Assembly (NCBI GenBank): GCA_033816765.1
Contig: CM066287.1
Location: 5,828,001 to 5,892,000 of the forward strand
Source: Nothopassalora personata
Lineage: Eukaryota > Ascomycota > Dothideomycetes > Mycosphaerellales > Mycosphaerellaceae
DNA length: 64,000 nucleotides
Reading direction: 5' to 3'
Both the position numbers and the translations under genes were made by a program. Under the pieces are notes generated by a model. The model was not told the origin of the DNA, ran no database searches, and saw only the letters and a program-made list of their open reading frames with translations. Below, piece after piece: positions 1-11,706 of the stretch; the stretch's first letter is position 1; the number at the start of each line of letters is the position of its first letter.

Positions 1-357
1 CTACCTGAGGTTCCCTCCGTGCGATTTTATGATACCAGGGATATGCTACACAGGAAGAGGGGTTGGTCAGGGGTATTGTAGGCGCTCGGCTCGTAGTTAA
101 TGGTGTAGAGGCGTCTTCTAGAGCGCTTGTATGGAGGCTTTGAATGTCATCAAACACATGACTGCGCTGGGTGCATTCATTCCATACCTGTAATTGTGGC
201 CAAGAATGTACCGGTACGTGCGTGACGAAAGACAGCAGCGTGGACGGCTTTTACGAACGGCATGGGTGGCATGGACTGGGATGAGCTCAGTGTGCCGCCG
301 CACACATAAAGCGATCTAAGCACACCTTCATATATGTTACCCCACAGATGCTTATAC

Positions 358-371
358 GATGATGATGATGT

Positions 372-435
<64 letters not shown>
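358..435. repeat. (GAT)26 microsatellite
   Basis: Twenty-six consecutive trinucleotides, all GAT except one GTT at 370-372. Read in other frames or on the other strand it gives poly-Asp, poly-Ser or poly-His, so it produces false open reading frames. It is likely length-variable between strains (inference). Confidence 0.95.
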
Positions 436-658
436 AATGAAGAAGAAAGAGAGCAGAAAGGACGAGCAGACAATGATGATGCCGAATTGAGTTTGTGCGG
501 ACCGCGACTGCCAACGTCCTGTGGATGGAGGATTCCCATCACCGCTGCTGCGTCGCTTCGAATCGTCTGGTCCGCCCGTGGGTGGGTGAGAGTGGAGGAG
601 GCTAGACGAAGACAGACGATCACTGCAACATCCGACTACTGCTACTGTTCCTTATCCG

Positions 659-700
659 CGCGTCTGCGTCGTCTGCGTCGTCTGCGTCGTCTGCGTCTGC
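659..700. repeat. Minisatellite-like CGTCTGCGT tandem repeat
   Basis: About four copies of a 9-bp unit (CGTCTGCGT), ending in a partial copy. It lies about 190 bp upstream of the MAM3-like start codon. Confidence 0.85.
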
Positions 701-886
701 ATCCCTTCCGTCCCACATACTAATACCACTTTGCATCCTGCACGACTGGACCCCGTCATCGGTGTGGACAGCGGAGAACAAAGGAGCGGCGCAGCGTTCG
801 TCTCGACCAACCAGCTTCATACCTCCCGCATCTCACTTGACCACATCCCGTGAGCGAACGAGCTCTGCCCGGTTGGAGAGGCTCGT

Positions 887-3218
887 ATGTCTGCGTTGGC
901 AGGTCGGCACCTGCACCAACAAGGACCCCAGCGCTACGCGACACCCTCCGCGCGGTCCCCTCAACAATATGGCTTCGCGACCCTGAGACCGGCTGTGCTG
1001 GTCGCTGCTCGACTCCTGCTACTTCCTCTCGCGTCAGCCGCACCGATCCTCGCTACACTCGGCGACCAGGGCGACGATGACCTCCCGAAAGATGCAGACG
1101 ACCCGTCGCTGTGGATATATCTTGGCGTGGCCGTGGCGCTCGTGCTGCTTGGTGGTGTCTTCGCCGGTCTGACGATTGCGTTGATGGGACAGGACGAGAC
1201 GTACTTGCAGGTGATCGCGACGAGTGGAGAGGGAGCGGAGAAGAGACACGCAGCGAGGGTGTTGAGGCTGTTGGGCAAGGGCAAGCATTGGGTGTTGGTT
1301 ACGCTGCTGTTGAGCAATGTCATCACCAATGAGACCTTGCCCATCGTGCTCGATCGAAGTCTGGGTGGTGGGTGGCCGGCGGTCGTTAGCAGTACTGTTC
1401 TGATTGGTATGTGCATCTCGCGAGGACATGTCCAGGGTCAATGGTACACTAACACGCATGGCAGTCATCTTCGGCGAAGTCGCACCCCAGTCTGTCTGTG
1501 TGCGTTACGGGCTCTCCATTGGAGCCTATTGCGCACCTCTGGTCCTCGGTCTCATGTGGGTCATGAGTCCTGTCGCTTGGCCGACTGCGAAACTCCTCGA
1601 CTGGATCCTAGGTGAAGATCATGGCACAATGTACAAAAAGGCAGGACTGAAGACGCTGGTCAGCTTGCACAAGCAGAAGGCATTGACTCAAAGAGATGGT
1701 CTCATGGATGATGAAGTCACGATCATCAACAGCGTGTTGGACTTGAAGGAGAAGGCTGTTGGAGACATCATGACCCCAATGCAGGATGTCTTCACCATGA
1801 GTGCGGACACGGTACTGGACGAGCGGATGATGGACACTATCCTGTCGCAGGGATACTCGAGGATACCGATCTATGCACCAGACAACCCGCGGAACTTCGT
1901 AGGAATGCTCCTGGTCAAGATCCTGATTACATATGATCCAGAGGATGCCAAGCGAGTGAGAGACTTTGCGCTGGCTACTCTTCCAGAGACGGCGCCGCGT
2001 ACTTCCTGTCTCGACATCATCAACTTCTTCCAGGAAGGCAAGAGCCACATGGTGCTGGTGTCAGACTTCCCGGGTCAGGACAAAGGTGCAGTCGGCGTTG
2101 TGACATTGGAGGATGTTATCGAGGAGTTGATTGGCGAAGAAATCATCGACGAGTCGGATGTCTTCGTGGATGTACACAAGGCCATTCGCCGTATGGCTCC
2201 TGCACCCAAGACTCGTTTCGGAAAGAAGCAGTCTGCCGCTGAGCGTGACCACGCGTTGAGCGAGAACGAAGATGATGACAAAGAAGCGACCGAGAACGAA
2301 CCGTTGCTCAAGAAGGACACTCGGGATAGCAAAAGGCCCAGTGTCCCGACCAGCCAGGCCACGTTCTTGATGCGTAGGAAGTCAAGTACGGCGTCGGACT
2401 CTAATCGCGACATAAACAAGACTGTGCCAGTACGCAGCAACGCATCAGACGTGATGGAACATTTGAAGCACCTGGGACCCAGCAACGCCGCTGCTCATCC
2501 TCGAACGACGAAGTTCAGCTCCGTCAAGATCAAGCCTGGAGTTGGCACGATACCTGAAAACAAAGCTACGACTACAGGTACTGCAGTGTTGAGCCCGAAG
2601 CACCAGCAACCGCCGATTGCTGAAGCAAGCGAGTCCGCAGAAGTGGACTCGTTACGAGGTAAGAGCTCGAGTGGAGGTGCTGCCGCGTTGTATGGCACCA
2701 TGGACTCGCCGACACAGCAGAGAGCTAGAGGCATGTCTGCCAGTGAAGGAATGTCAGCGAAGGAAGCAAGCAGAATCGCGGCCGAGAACACAGCATCGAA
2801 ACTCGACGACGAGCACGCGAACGATGCAGACGATGAGCAACATCAGCATTATCGGCAGGAACCAGAACCGCTGAAACCAGCTGAGAAGCTTGTCGTCGGC
2901 GATGGCGCAGAGGATGACGAAGTTGGCAACCTTCCCGATTCACCCACGCTCGACCGTTCGAAAAAGCGCCTAGCTACGCGCTCTGGGAGCATTACCGAAA
3001 CGACTGTCGATGTGGGTGGCATGAAGAAGACGGTGCTGGGGATGACCTCGAGTAGTGAAGAGGGCAATACTGGCAACGAGGGTAGTACCACTGGCGACAA
3101 CGATAGCCCTGAAGCGAAGGACTTCCCGAATGGTGATGGTCCAAGTGGCGGTGACGTTGGTAAAAGAAAGCAAAGGAAGAAGCGCGGCAAGAAGAAGAAG
3201 AACGACCGTGAATTCTGA
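887..3218 (+). CDS. MAM3: MAM3-like CNNM/DUF21-CBS membrane protein
   Basis: Two exons, 887..1406 and 1465..3218; the 58-bp intron has GTATGT, CTAAC and CAG and closes in phase, giving 757 aa. The first in-frame ATG was used; the ATG at 969 is out of frame. A hydrophobic leader lies near residues 34-52. The DUF21/CNNM membrane domain follows, with helices near 75-101, 133-150, 162-180 and 195-215. A CBS pair follows at about 270-420 ([30 protein letters not shown]). The tail from about 430 to 757 is charged and probably disordered, ending in a Lys/Arg-rich stretch ([18 protein letters not shown]). CNNM/Mam3 proteins sit in vacuolar or plasma membranes and act in Mg2+/Mn2+ homeostasis. Family assignment is firm; substrate is inferred. 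The tail is much longer than the conserved core. Confidence 0.9.
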
Positions 3219-3946
3219 TTTTGCTAATGCGGTGTGTGCTAGCCACTTCTAGGCCATCATCTTGCATCCGAGCTAGGTCGATGGGGGTTGTATGTGCGAT
3301 TAGAAGGACAGACGAAGAAGACAACGGCGAGGGATTCACATCTTTTGAGAACACTTTTTGGCTTGGGTGGGCTTCCTTGGTAATCGCTCAGGCACATCGT
3401 CGTCGTTTCGGAGGTGAAGAACACAGTCTTGCGAGAGGAATGGGAATGAGAAAAAATGTGTAGATGTACGCTTAGTCGATGACGGACATGTATAGTGGCA
3501 AGAAAACACAGCGGTTCTACATTGGTCGCCTGGTCGCTGCTACGAATTGTTACAATATCGTCTGAGACTATCTGTCTGAGTACTGCATCGAGTCTTCGAG
3601 CACGAGCAACGACTGCAGATGTCCCAACACGATATCATGATTGCATCGTACAACATGGACGGACCCCCCGGAATCACATCTACATCAGGAACGCCTTCAA
3701 TGCCACTCTGTGACTGAAGAAGTCTTTCGGCACACGCGGGCATACAGGTAGGCAGCTCCCGTTGGACCTTACCGGGATGACCGTGGCTTCTGCAGAAGTT
3801 CTGCCGCAAGACAGCATCTCAGTTCTCAGCAAATCGCATCGATGCGGTATTATCTGTAGAGGGGGCTAAGTGGCCAAGTCGGTTGCCTCACGAGAAAACT
3901 TGTCGGTAGGTGGTAGCACTGCAGCAAAGCAAAAGAAACGGCGAAA
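3219..3946. other. Intergenic region
   Basis: No gene recognised between the MAM3-like stop and the acid phosphatase start. It presumably holds the 3' UTR of the former and the promoter of the latter. Confidence 0.6.
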
Positions 3947-5984
3947 ATGTTTGTTTCGAGCAGTGCGTTGGCCTTGCTGGCGTTGACGGGAGTTGGAGCT
4001 AGCCTTGAGCACAAGACGAAGGCTTCGAGCAATCCGACGTTGTTGACTGATATCAATGTCATCTCACAGCATTGGGGTAACTTATATATCAACAACACCT
4101 TGTAGGCCCATATTGCTAACAACGAACAGGTCAAATTTCCCCCTACCGCGACAACGCCGCCAACATCTTCGGCGTACAGGATGTCGGTCTACCAGATGGA
4201 TGCCAGGTAGAACAAGTCCACACTCTTCAGCGACACGCTCAACGGTTTCCAACAAGCTACTTCGACGATGGTGTCAACGACGAAAGATTCGCCCAAAAAG
4301 TGCTGAACTTCACAAAAGCCCATCCAGATGCTGCATTCAACGGACCACTAGCTTTTTTGAAAAGCTACGAGTACCGCATGGGCGAAGGATTCCTCACCGG
4401 TCTTGGAGCGCAGACCGAGTTCGCCTCCGGCGTTCAGTTCTGGAACCAGTATGGGCGGCTGCTGTACAATGCTTCTGTTGGCCAGGTGCAGTATAATGGA
4501 TCGTATGCCAATGGCACTGCGAGGTCGAAGCCGGTTCTGAGGACTACTGGACAGAGCCGGATTGAGAACTCGCAGATCTCGTGGGCATTGGGGTTCTTCG
4601 GTCCTTCGTTCTATGAGGTGGCCGATCCAACGCTGAGCGCTTTCACTAATGGGTCTTTGTTTGATGTTGTGGTTATCCCAGAGGGTGGTACTGAAAACAA
4701 TACACTGGCGTCTTATGACTCTTGCTTCCGCGATCTGATTGCGGACGTGGCGTATATTGGCGACAATCTGCTGTTCTACAAGTACGTCCCTCGTTACCTG
4801 GAAGCAGCTACCGCTAGGCTGCAAAGGTATGTGCCTCAAGGCTTCAAGCTCAATGTCAACGACACGGTGGGTAAATTGGCATGCTTTCGTTCTCCGTACA
4901 TGCTGATGCAAATCTGATAGTACGCCATGCAATCGATCTGCGCCTATGAGAGTGGCTTCCTTGGCACGAGCGACTTCTGTGGCCTCTTCACTACCGACGA
5001 GTGGGCTGGTTTCGAGCAGACGCTTGATATCGAGTACTACCACGACTACGCATGGGGCAACCCGACTGGGCGTGCACAGGGTCTTGGCTATCAGCAAGAG
5101 GTAAGATCATCCTGGAATATGGTTAGCCAATATCAACCTGACCATATCATCACAGCTCCTCGCTCGCCTTACCAAGCAATACATCACCAGCAGCAACAGC
5201 AGTGTCAACAGTAGCATTACCGACAGCGCGAAGGACTTCCCACTCGATAGACTCTTCTACGCCGACTTCAGCCACGACGATATCATCATCTCGCTGCTCA
5301 CTTCCATGTCAGTCGACTACTTCCGCGACCAACCTGATGTCTCAACATATCCACCAAATCCAGACAGGCACTTCATCCTGTCCCGCCTGACACCATTCGG
5401 TGCTCGTCTGTTCACGGAAGTCATCGGTTGTGCAGACCCCAACCCAAAGGCGCAGCGCAGCAGCAGAACGCAGTACTACCCAACGCAGTACGGATACAAT
5501 GCAGGAAATGCATCGCACAAGTTCGTTCGAGTAAGCACCACCAGTCACGCTTTCTGTGTACTCGGCATCCGCTATGCTCTCCTGCCGTGTAGTGGCGACA
5601 CTGCTTGACCCACAAGCTTCGAAGTATGCTAACTTTGTGTCTCTCCAGATGCGGCTGAACAATGGCATTGTACCCCTTGCCTCCATTCGAGGCGGCAAGT
5701 GTAAAGGCAGAACTGATGGCCTTTGCTCGATGGAAAATTTCTTGGCCAGTCAATTCGAGAGCACGAAGCTCGCAAACTACGACTTCGCATGCTTCGCCAA
5801 CTATACTCTTGACACTAGCAAGGCCACTGACTACGATGGCACAGTCAACAATAGTACTGCCGGTAAGACCATCGAAGTCGTTGGATGCCTGGCTTGAGTC
5901 CTGTTGCTTCCGCTGACGATTTCCTTAGGCCTTGTCCTTCGCCCAGGTCAATACACCGCCGAGAATGTCGGAAGTTTCGAGTAG
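3947..5984 (+). CDS. Secreted histidine acid phosphatase (phytase-like)
   Basis: Six exons: 3947..4076, 4130..4866, 4921..5100, 5156..5530, 5649..5862, 5929..5984. All introns are GT..AG and phases close, giving 563 aa. The start gives a signal peptide (MFVSSSALALLALTGVGASL). Both hallmarks of the histidine phosphatase superfamily, branch 2, are present: the nucleophile loop RHAQRFP (residues 78-84, with Ala where Gly is usual in RHGxRxP) and the proton-donor motif SHDD (His389-Asp390). Many NxS/T sequons and paired cysteines fit a secreted glycoprotein that releases phosphate from organic esters, possibly phytate. If the last intron were retained the frame would stop at 5897 after GCLA; splicing it gives a C-terminus (GLVLRPGQYTAENVGSFE) that I prefer. 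Substrate specificity cannot be read from sequence alone. Confidence 0.88.
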
Positions 5985-6659
5985 ACTTCAGTATACCGAC
6001 CGCTACCGAGTACGAGCAGCATAGTCGTCCCGAATAGATCATCACCCTGCGATGCCGCGAGGTTCCGGCGATGACGAATCTTTCAGCCTTTGTTTACCAT
6101 TCTCCGACCCATCGCCATCACCATGAGAAGTCTCGTAACAACGGCAAGTACTATTTGGCACTGGTCATCTCGTTATTTGGCACGGGCCTGTAATACACTG
6201 CTAGCATAGTCTCCCAAGTATGGGGTCATTACCCATTGTATGCTCGTGTCATGGCGGGTCGCGTCGCGCTCCGAGTACTGCACCTGGGCGTGGTGTCGTC
6301 GCTTCAAAACCCTTTGGATTATAGCTGCCTTGCATGTGATGCCCGAATTTGGCATCGGGCGCATCGGGCGAACTTCGGCTACCGCGAGCTCTTACCTTAG
6401 ATGTTTCTTAACCTACAAACTTAACGACTATATTACATATATTACATCGGAAACACTGTCGTATGTACAATTTGAAGACTTTATAAAAGTCTAGTATTAA
6501 TTGAAGCAGTTAGTTGTTATGCAACAACAATCGTAGGTGCAACACTGTCACTTATAGTGCCGGAGAGCAAGCCGAGCACGTAGACAACACCTGGAACGAC
6601 GACGTAATATAGAATATAGACGCGAAAACCAATCTTCTCTAGTCGCTACACAATATATA
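5985..6659. other. Intergenic region becoming AT-rich
   Basis: No gene recognised. Base composition turns noticeably AT-rich after about 6380, approaching the transposon remnant. Confidence 0.5.
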
Positions 6660-7132
6660 TAGGGTTAGGCAATCATTATATTAGCCCCTACTAGGGTAGA
6701 TCCTTTATCCAACCCGATATATCAATGTATAGAAAACAATCTACTGTATCTACCACCTTGTATGACCACCCTCTGCTTCAATGACTGCTTTACACCTCTC
6801 TTTCATACTTTCACAAGCCCTCAATATATCAGATGTAGTCAGTCTTTCCCACTTAGTTTGAATTGCTGCAACTACTTTAGCCTTTAGTGGGAAAGTGAAG
6901 CCCAATCCTATGAAGAGCCCATATCTGGCCCTTCCCGAAGGGTGTGAATAGGCGGCCCTTAGCCATAATAACGGTGCAATAAGATAGGTATGGTATATAG
7001 TACTAGAGACCCGTATGTGTAACCGTGTTAACAGAGTCTATACAGGAGACTGTTACCCATATATATCGATGTATCGGGTTAGAAGAAGGATCCACCCTAG
7101 CAGGGGCTAATATGATTATTGCCTGACCCCTG
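6660..7132 (-). mobile_element. Internally deleted Tc1/mariner-type element
   Basis: A 473-bp element with imperfect terminal inverted repeats of about 68 bp: the left end at 6660-6727 matches the reverse complement of 7064-7132. The better-preserved right end begins CAGGGGTCAGGCAAT when read inward. A TA dinucleotide flanks each end (6658-6659 and 7133-7134), the target duplication expected of the Tc1/mariner superfamily. Inside, on the minus strand, lies only the C-terminal end of a transposase (6750..6884). Differences between the two ends are largely C-to-T/G-to-A, with the left copy more AT-rich, which could reflect RIP or simple deamination. It is a non-autonomous, MITE-sized derivative. 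Confidence 0.85.
6750..6884 (-). pseudogene. Tc1/mariner transposase C-terminal fragment
   Basis: An open 44-residue segment ending in a stop: it contains TKWERLT, ACESMKERCKAVIEAE and GGHTRW followed by TAG. The pattern W-x2-L ... S-M-x2-R-x-x-A-V-I-x-A-x-G-G-x-T-x-W/Y is the typical carboxyl end of Tc1/mariner transposases. The catalytic DDE/D part is not recognisable upstream, so it cannot encode an active enzyme. It sits inside the inverted repeats of the 473-bp element with its stop about 23 bp from the left repeat. Confidence 0.8.
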
Positions 7133-9479
7133 TAGTAAGGAACGGAGAGTATCGATTCTGGGGCATAGGCCCGTGCCGAATAGCAACGGGCCCAGTCCTT
7201 GCCCGTAACAGCTGACGAACGCTTTTCAGGCCTGCGTCGATCATGGTTCGTACTGCGGGAACGAGATCTCACAGAGACCTTCGAGAAGTTAACGTGTTTC
7301 AAACTGCTCTGCGCGGGTCGCTACGCCCACCATACTACGTACTGTACAGTACTGGAGCCGCAAGGCCGCTGCAAGCCATGCAGAACATGGCAATTGCACC
7401 TCACGCGAAATAACCTCGCTGTGCTCGCCTTATCGAGATCCACCTTCACACCGCTGGCGCATTCTTTAGCCCGGTTACACCCAAGCTGACCCGTGATGGG
7501 CCGATGTCCAGTTTCGATGCGCAATATCACCACAACGCGATGCCGCATGTCCAAACGGAAAGCACTATCGTAATCGCGAGCCTCCGCTCTATTGTGCAGC
7601 AATTTGTTTGAGGTTTTGCGGTGGCCTGGACATAAAGATATCTGAGGAGGTGCAGTTACAAGCCGCGTGCCAGTCACGCCACCAGCTTCATGGATAGGGA
7701 AAATTCGGATTGCTGGTTGTTCCGCGGAGCCGATAATACGATCGACCTACGGTATATCGCATGGGAGAATCTTCACAGATCCGGTCGCAGGCCAGGAGGT
7801 TGATGAGCTGTTTGGATTTTTTTCCCGTGCTCTTGACTCGCCTTGGACAGATGGAGTGGCTTGAAACGTGAACAAACTATAATTAAATCACTCCAGTGTC
7901 TGAGTCACAGGATTGTTCCAGTTTCGATCGTTAGCCTTAGCAAAACCTAGGATTACAGTAATCGATGAACAGCGATAGTGCGGCAGCTCAATCGAGTTCA
8001 ACGAGTTGTCAGGCGCTGTACAAAGTGACAGGATCTTCCTTGTTCGCTAGGCGTAGCAGGGCTATCTGCTTGCGACATTGGCCCAGGTTCGTGGAAGGGA
8101 TGAGCGACGAGCCGGAGCTGCCGCACATGACAAAACTGACTTCACCTGGTTGACGACAGCGCGACCAATTTGCCAGATGCCTCGATTGCTGTATGACAGA
8201 TCCGCCGTGTAACAATCGCAACCGCTGCGAGAAATCAGGTGGTGCAGAAGTGGGGGCAAGAAGAAAGACCAGGATGCCTTGCGCGCTCCGATCGTAACAT
8301 CTGTGCCACGACGCAGCGGGGCCATCGCCACCTGATAGAGATGCACCTATCCACCAACCTGGTACTGAATGCGACGCATGCTTCCCAGTCCACAAAACAC
8401 CGGGCCGTATTGCCCGCTCGGCGTACCGCATCTGCAGCGTGTTCCCGCTGTCTGGATGCCGACATAAACCGTCCAAGGGATCGCTACGTGTGCGACGATC
8501 GGAGTGGATCATGACAATATGACAATAGACGGCCGTCACGGTCGACGGCGAGGCGCATCAATTAAAGGCCATGACGATCCAGGTTTCATCCGCTGGTCTT
8601 GTTCGGATACCTGCGCAGCGTTAGCTGTCTCGTGGCCGCCCATCGTATGGCTGTTCTCAAGGATGTCGCCCGGCACCTCACCCTCTACGCTTGCGGGTTG
8701 TTCTCAATGTGCGCCTGTCAAACTCGTAGCGACCGCGGGTACGTGCTTTGACAGCTCATTGAAAGCCACAATCCGAGACGCCTACGCCATTCCCCGCCGA
8801 TGCAGGAAGGGTGGATTTGAAGGATTCTTGCTTGCTAGTTCTGTTGATTAATGCATATTGCATACTGCTTGCCTGGCCACCCACGGCCATTCCATACACC
8901 ACCCATCCTTGGGGTCTCTGCGCGTATGTACAAATTCTGATGTCTGGTACATGTGACATATTCCTGCCGTGTTAATCAGCTCGCCGCTGGGATTGCGCTG
9001 CATAGGTCCCGAAGTTGCCCTTCCAAGAAATCTCTGCCTGTTTGCCAGGCCCGGCCCTGTCCCGTATGAACATGGTTGACAATGCGAAGTTAACGTTACA
9101 CCCCTTGGTATCATGATCCTGTCAAAAGAAAAGTCTCATCCCGTCAAGGACGCCTTCAAACGCCATGCTAGATCAATAATTGCCCCGTTCAATCCCCGAA
9201 AACAAAGTGCAGTTAGGGTGTAGATCTGCCGATATCACGTTCCAAGCGCCTGAACCACGTTTTTGATGTGTTCTCGTTCCATACCATTCTGTGATCGCTG
9301 CTGTGACGGAAGACTCGGGAGGCTCGGTGGCTTCTCCAAAGGAGGTATCGGCGAAGGTGGCGGCCTGTCATCGAGAAAACCTGTTAGACCACTTTTCCTT
9401 CTTCGGGAGAGCGAAATGCAGTGAAATTTGCCAGTGATTGGGGGGAAAACATGCATGCACGACAAAGGGGTCATGTTGT
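7133..9479. other. Gene-poor intergenic region
   Basis: No gene recognised over about 2.3 kb. The longest open frame (minus, about 8009-8539) has no recognisable domain and looks like chance coding. Confidence 0.5.
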
Positions 9480-11706
9480 TCACGCTGATAGGCCATACCT
9501 CTGTTCGCCACCTACGTGGCTCTTCGTTCGGAGAAGATTCACCACACTTCTGCCAAACCTCCTCGCTTTGACGCTGGGTGTCGGGTTTCGTGAAAACATG
9601 CTGGCATCTTCGACTTCGCGTACTTTGATTTCCATTGCGGCATTGGCGGCATTCCGTCGCATCTCGGATTCCCAGGGCTTGCGTATTTTCACGTAGTCTG
9701 CTGGAACGAACGGTGGCGGCTTCGGTCGGTCGAGGTCTATCCGGTCTGGTGTCGGTGATGCCGCTGATCCTGTTTCCCAGGATTTCGAGTCTCCCGTGTC
9801 GAAGCTCCTCGCGGTGCTGGGTGTTCCTATTGCTGATAGAAAACTGTTCTGTCTGGTTGCCCTGATGTCAAGGGGCGTTGGTGGTGTCATAGTGGTTGAG
9901 TTGACGGAGTTCTTAGCTGGAGCGATGATCATGGATGCGTGCTGTGCTGCGGAGGCTGCGCGTGAACCGACTGTCTTCTCGACGTAAACCTCATCCAGGA
10001 AGTTGAGCAGGATGTTGACATCCCCTGCTGTGCTCATAGCACCGAGGCTGACACGGACAACACCGGTCGGCTTTCCTAGCATTACCTGTGTCGGATTGGT
10101 GCAACGATGACCAGCAGCATAAGCTGCTTTCATCTCTGCTGGTGACCAGCCAAGATATGTCGCCACACCTCCCGGGTTGCAGAGTGAGCCACTGCGCACG
10201 TAGATGTTGCGTTCGTCTGCAGCTTCCTCCACGTCTTCGAATCCGACTAGTGATCCATCTGATTTCTGCACGTTGAAGGCAATAGTCGACCCTTGCATTG
10301 ACGGGTCGCCATACACAGCTGCTTCGTCCTTGTAAATTCGACACAACGCAGCACCGTTGGCATGCTTCAGGCTGGAGATTCCATCGTAGAGCTGGCGTCC
10401 AAGTTGCGCAGTGTGCATCGAGATGAACTTCATAGGATTGGGTCCGTATAATCGTTCATGAACATTCATGGCATGGTCGAGGGCGAATATCGAGTGAAAC
10501 GGCAATGTTCCGTCTTCCAGTCTGTCGTGTATTGAGTTATCCTTCTTGGCGTGCCAGGTATCGTTGATCGAAATGATCATCTCCACAGTACCGCCACCAA
10601 AGTATTTTCTGCTTTGAAGCACGTGCGCTGAGTCTTTCCTGACGATCAGTGCGCCAATATTAGGGAAGCCAAAGATCTTGTAGAAAGATAGTGCAACAAA
10701 GTCAGGTGCGGTCACCGGATCAGCCAGATCAAGTGGCGCTGTGCTCGCAAGCGCAGCTGCATCCAGAAGGGTATATGTTGCGGCCTTGTGGAACGATTTG
10801 CGGATACGGCTAGGCCTGCATGACGTTAACATCACCTGTCCACAGTCAAGCAGGAAACGAAGAACTTACCAGCTCAGTGGCAGTCGTCGACCCGTCATGT
10901 TCGACTGCCCCGGGTACGCGAACAGACCCAACTGCCTTGCACGAGGACCTCCCAAACCGCCACTATTAATCCAGATGTCCACTTCCTCGTCGCTAGTGAA
11001 ACATCGATGCATCTTTGTCGATTCCCGTACTCCGACCAGTGAAGTGTGAGCGTCGCGGTGGTACCCGTACCACACAGGAGTGTTGCTAGCGGCGGCATGA
11101 TCTTTGAAGCAGTCGATCACAAGCTTGATTGCTGCAGTAGCGTTCGCGACGAAGACCAGATCGAATTCTTCAGGGTCCGCGTTGAAGAAGCGTAACGCAC
11201 GCTCTCGGATCTCGTCCACACGGTGGCCAGCTATTGCCGAAGGCGTTGATGCCGAATGCGGATTGCCATAGAGATTACTGATCATGTCCGCAGAGAACTC
11301 CTCAATCATTGATTTGGCGTAGAGCTGTAGGAAATTAGCAAAGTCACACAGATCTTGCTTGCCTCATCAAACGTACAGTCGTTCCTCCATGGTCCAAGTA
11401 CGTCTTGCCCTTGAGCTGGGGATACTCGCGATCGCGGAAGTCCTCCACTTCATCTGGTCCCGTGTCATCTGGACACGAGTTCGAGTCGGAAGAAGCTGGT
11501 GTCGTGAAATCAGTCTGGTAGTCATGGTGGTCGGAATCGCTCGTCGTTGATACATCCTCTGCCGAAGAGTGTGCGTCGTGTATCATTCCAGTGAATCGTG
11601 AAGGTGGCGAGGTTTGGGACGTCCTGCTGCCCGGCTCTAGTGTCTTCGATAATGGCAGGTCTGTGGCCTCGACGGCGTTCAAGATGCGCGCAGGAATGTC
11701 CATCAT
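9480..11706 (-). CDS. Molybdenum cofactor sulfurase-like PLP enzyme
   Basis: Three exons on the minus strand: 11706..11377, 11324..10870, 10815..9480; introns are 52 and 54 bp with GT..AG, giving 706 aa. A disordered Ser/Thr/Asp-rich N-terminus is followed by the class V aminotransferase (NifS-like) fold. It opens with YLDHGGTT (103-110), then NLYGNPHSAS, the PLP-lysine segment SFYKIFGFP (Lys308) and the sulfur-accepting cysteine motif VRSGSLCNPGG (Cys474). MOCOS/HxB proteins transfer sulfur to the molybdenum cofactor of xanthine dehydrogenase and aldehyde oxidase. The usual C-terminal MOSC domain is absent; residues from about 540 on are low-complexity and end in a basic stretch. It may be a MOSC-less paralogue acting as a cysteine desulfurase, so the exact role is uncertain. 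The alternative start Met2 (11703) is equivalent. Confidence 0.85.

Larger units (their letters stand above)
1..886. other. Intergenic DNA upstream of the MAM3-like gene
   Basis: No gene recognised. The stretch holds a long GAT trinucleotide tract and a 9-bp tandem repeat (both listed separately). Open frames here are low-complexity translations of those repeats, giving runs of Asp, Ser or His depending on frame. The 3' part presumably contains the promoter and 5' leader of the gene starting at 887; no TATA-like element was assigned. Confidence 0.6.

Noticed and set aside
177..623. Minus-strand frame with a poly-Ser run
   Set aside because: Same microsatellite read on the other strand; no independent coding evidence.
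334..723. Open frame with a run of about 30 aspartates
   Set aside because: It is a translation of the GAT microsatellite; the flanking parts have no domain and the opposite-strand frames are equally open.
6513..7209. Possible solo LTR with TGTTATG start and GTAACA end
   Set aside because: The ends look like a TG..CA pair, but no matching target duplication flanks them and the interior is better explained by the Tc1/mariner element.
8009..8539. 176-codon minus-strand frame
   Set aside because: No recognisable domain, several overlapping frames of similar length, and a non-ATG or arbitrary start.
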